Positions 61,724 to 64,000 of a stretch of DNA of 64,000 bases are shown one piece after another. The stretch is taken from positions 1 to 64,000 of the forward strand of contig JAEWJI010000012.1 in assembly GCA_023386645.1 (NCBI GenBank). Reading direction: 5' to 3'. The notes beneath the pieces are model-generated. The model saw only the letters and a list, made by a program, of their open reading frames with translations. It was not told the origin of the DNA and ran no database searches. Numbering within the stretch: the first letter of the stretch is position 1; each line of letters opens with the position of its first letter. The translations under genes were made by a program, and so were the position numbers. Source of the stretch: Pseudomonadota bacterium (GTDB lineage: Bacteria; Pseudomonadota; Alphaproteobacteria; Caulobacterales; Caulobacteraceae).

Positions 61724-64000
61724 ATGAGCAAGTGGGTGTACGGCTTCGGCGGGGGCTCCGCCGACGGCGATGCGTCGATGAAGAACCTGCTGGGCGGCAA
61801 GGGCGCCAACCTGGCGGAGATGTCGTCGCTGGGCCTGCCGGTGCCGCCGGGCTTCACCATCACCACCGAGGTCTGCACCGCCTATTACGAGAACGGCCAG
61901 ACCTATCCCGCCGACCTGGAGGCCCAGGTGGCCGAGGGCCTGGCCAAGGTCGAGGGGATCGTCGGCAAGCGGTTCGGGGATGCCGAGAACCCGCTGCTGG
62001 TCTCGGTCCGCTCCGGCGCGCGCGCGTCGATGCCGGGGATGATGGACACCGTCCTGAACCTGGGCCTCAACGACCAGACGGTGGAGGGGCTGGCGGCCCT
62101 GTCGGGCGACCGGCGCTTCGCCTTCGACAGCTATCGCCGCTTCATCACCATGTATTCCAACGTGGTGCTGGGACTGGGTCACGACCAGTTCGAGGAGGTT
62201 CTGGACGACCACAAGGACCGGCTGGGCGTCCCGGTCGACACCGAGCTGACGGCCCGGGACTGGGAGCGGGTGGTCGCGGATTACAAGGCCCTGGTCGAGC
62301 GCGAGCTGGGCCAGGCCTTCCCGCAGGACCCGCAGGCCCAGCTATGGGGCGCGGTCGGGGCGGTGTTCGCCAGCTGGATGAACGACCGGGCGAAATTCTA
62401 TCGCCGCATGCACGACATCCCCGAGAGCTGGGGCACGGCGGTCAACGTCCAGTCGATGGTGTTCGGCAACATGGGCGAGACGAGCGCCACCGGCGTGGCC
62501 TTCACCCGCAACCCCTCGACCGGCGAGGCCAAACTCTACGGCGAGTTCCTGATCAACGCCCAGGGCGAGGACGTGGTCGCCGGCATCCGCACACCGCAGT
62601 CGCTGACCAAGGCGGGCCGTGAGGAGATGGGCGAGACGGCTCCCTCGATGGAAGAGGCGATGCCGGAGGTGTTCGCCCAGTTCGTGGAGGTGGTCGGGCG
62701 GCTGGAGAGCCACTATCGCGACATGCAGGACATCGAGTTCACGGTCGAACAGGGCCGGCTGTGGATGTTGCAGACCCGCAACGGCAAGCGTACGGCCAAG
62801 TCTGCGCTGAAGGTCGCGGTCGACCTGGCCAGCGAGGGGGTGATCACCCAGGAGGAGGCGGTCTCGCGGGTCGAGCCGGCGGCGCTGGATCAGCTTCTCC
62901 ACCCGACCCTGGACCCGAACGCCGAGCGCACCGTGATCGCCGCCGGCCTGCCGGCGTCGCCCGGCGCCGCGACCGGCAAGATCGTGTTCGACGCCGACGA
63001 GGCCGAGCGGCTGTGCCAGCTGGGCGACGCAGTCATTCTGGTGCGCGAGGAGACCTCGCCTGAGGACATCCACGGCATGCACGCGGCGCGCGGCATCGTG
63101 ACGGCGCGCGGGGGCATGACCAGCCACGCGGCGGTGGTGGCCCGTGGCATGGGCCGGCCCTGCGTGTCGGGCGCGGGCGAGATCCACATCGACGAACGGG
63201 CGGGGACCTTCACCGCGCGCGGGCGGACCTTCCGGGCCGGCGAGGTCATCACCATCGACGGCGGCAAGGGCGAGGTGCTGGACGGTGCGGTCAAGATGAT
63301 CGAGCCGGAGCTGACCGGCGACTTCCAGACCCTGATGGGATGGGCCGACCAGGTGCGCCGCCTGAAGGTGCGGGCCAACGCCGAGACGCCGCTGGACGCC
63401 AAGACGGCGCGCGGCTTCGGCGCCGAGGGCATTGGGCTCTGTCGGACCGAGCACATGTTCTTCGACGACACTCGGATCGCCGCCGTGCGCGAGATGATCC
63501 TGGCCGACGACGAGCGCGGCCGGCGCGCGGCGCTCGCCAAGATCGCGCCGTTCCAGAAGGCGGACTTCGTCGAGCTGTTCACCATCATGAGCGGCCTGCC
63601 AGTGACGGTGCGGCTGCTGGACCCGCCGCTGCACGAGTTCATCCCGCATACCGAGGCCGAGATGGATGCGCTCGCGGCGGCTTCCGGGCTGGACGCCGCC
63701 AAGCTGAAGCGGCGGGCCAAGGAGCTGCACGAGACCAACCCGATGCTCGGCCATCGCGGCTGCCGGCTGGGGGTCGCGTACCCTGAGATCTACGAGATGC
63801 AGGTGCGCGCCGTGATCGAGGCTGCGCTGGAGGTGAAGCGGACCTCTGGCGTCGCGCCGATCCCGGAGATCATGCACCCGCTGGTGGCGCTGGGTCTGGA
63901 GATGAAGTTCCTGCGCGAACTGACCGACCGGACGGCCGAGGCGGTGTTCGCCGAGGCCGGCGACCGGGTCGAATACCTGGTCGGCACCATGATCGAGCTG
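61724..64000 (+). CDS. ppdK: Pyruvate, phosphate dikinase (3' end beyond window)
   Basis: The first 759 codons of a protein expected near 890. It interconverts pyruvate, ATP and phosphate with phosphoenolpyruvate, AMP and pyrophosphate. The ATP-binding domain opens MSKWVYGFGGGSADGD, then LLGGKGANLAEMSSLGLPVP; the phosphohistidine is His468 in GGMTSHAAVVARGMGRPCVSG-type sequence; the C-terminal barrel begins AKTARGFGAEGIGLCRTEHM. The start follows AGGGGCG. No regulatory DUF299 kinase gene is visible. Confidence 0.96.
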   Translation, partial: MSKWVYGFGGGSADGDASMKNLLGGKGANLAEMSSLGLPVPPGFTITTEVCTAYYENGQTYPADLEAQVAEGLAKVEGIVGKRFGDAENPLLVSVRSGARASMPGMMDTVLNLGLNDQTVEGLAALSGDRRFAFDSYRRFITMYSNVVLGLGHDQFEEVLDDHKDRLGVPVDTELTARDWERVVADYKALVERELGQAFPQDPQAQLWGAVGAVFASWMNDRAKFYRRMHDIPESWGTAVNVQSMVFGNMGETSATGVAFTRNPSTGEAKLYGEFLINAQGEDVVAGIRTPQSLTKAGREEMGETAPSMEEAMPEVFAQFVEVVGRLESHYRDMQDIEFTVEQGRLWMLQTRNGKRTAKSALKVAVDLASEGVITQEEAVSRVEPAALDQLLHPTLDPNAERTVIAAGLPASPGAATGKIVFDADEAERLCQLGDAVILVREETSPEDIHGMHAARGIVTARGGMTSHAAVVARGMGRPCVSGAGEIHIDERAGTFTARGRTFRAGEVITIDGGKGEVLDGAVKMIEPELTGDFQTLMGWADQVRRLKVRANAETPLDAKTARGFGAEGIGLCRTEHMFFDDTRIAAVREMILADDERGRRAALAKIAPFQKADFVELFTIMSGLPVTVRLLDPPLHEFIPHTEAEMDALAAASGLDAAKLKRRAKELHETNPMLGHRGCRLGVAYPEIYEMQVRAVIEAALEVKRTSGVAPIPEIMHPLVALGLEMKFLRELTDRTAEAVFAEAGDRVEYLVGTMIEL

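Overview
The window is GC-rich (roughly two-thirds GC or more), densely packed and fully coding-like. It reads as a chromosomal segment of an alphaproteobacterium of the order Caulobacterales, Brevundimonas- or Caulobacter-like. The supports are a TonB receptor beside TPR/oxygenase genes, M16 peptidases, the alphaproteobacterial F1FO-ATPase inhibitor (DUF1476), ligD+ku, the small PurL with PurS/PurQ, Caulobacter-type promoters (TTGaCg-N10-14-GCTAnaWC) and candidate EcfG-type promoters (GGAAC-N16/17-CGTT-like). The genus is inference. I see no rRNA, tRNA, CRISPR array, prophage or insertion sequence, and no gap over 300 bases without a gene once starts are chosen.

Layout. 1-3162: a three-gene minus-strand operon (GTP-cyclohydrolase-II-like Urc1, DUF1688/Urc4, uracil phosphoribosyltransferase) that looks like the bacterial form of the URC uracil-degradation pathway. 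3310-7054: Ku, a DUF3606 protein and LigD (non-homologous end joining). 7294-8544: ammonium channel. 8823-15583: M16 peptidase, sugar MFS permease and Tat-exported GH3 glycosidase with a LacI-type operator. 15733-18884: acetyl-CoA synthetase and a TMEM43-like membrane protein. 19042-27696: TonB receptor diverging from a periplasmic protein, a TPR/2-oxoglutarate oxygenase, a second M16 peptidase and a HIT protein. 27853-29732: Crp/Fnr and LysR regulators around a small protein. 30042-35609: storage-polymer block, PHA synthase converging on cyanophycinase and cyanophycin synthetase, the latter coupled to a 62-residue unknown protein. 35758-37631: a heme-oxygenase-like diiron protein coupled to a methyltransferase.

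37905-48956 is the de novo purine region (purL, purQ, purS, purC, purB on the minus strand), interrupted by small acidic proteins, a tryptophan-rich membrane protein, a membrane-anchored LuxR regulator with a DUF4199 protein, a frameshifted gene, a PEBP-family protein, DUF1476 and a fasciclin lipoprotein. 49060-58365 holds a GST, lytic transglycosylase, uracil-DNA glycosylase, ETF-ubiquinone oxidoreductase, TPR protein, ispE and a second fasciclin protein. 58442-64000 holds glyQ, glyS (with an in-frame palindromic insert) and the first 759 codons of ppdK.

Most of the window is ordinary metabolism. The parts most worth a second look are the URC cluster, the cyanophycin/PHA block with its coupled small protein, the diiron-oxidase/methyltransferase pair, the array of TGCACT half-sites upstream of ligD, the candidate stress promoters before small acidic proteins, the terminator-like hairpin in the purC leader and the palindromic insert in glyS. 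Many long open frames lie antisense to real genes; these are high-GC shadows and are left out.
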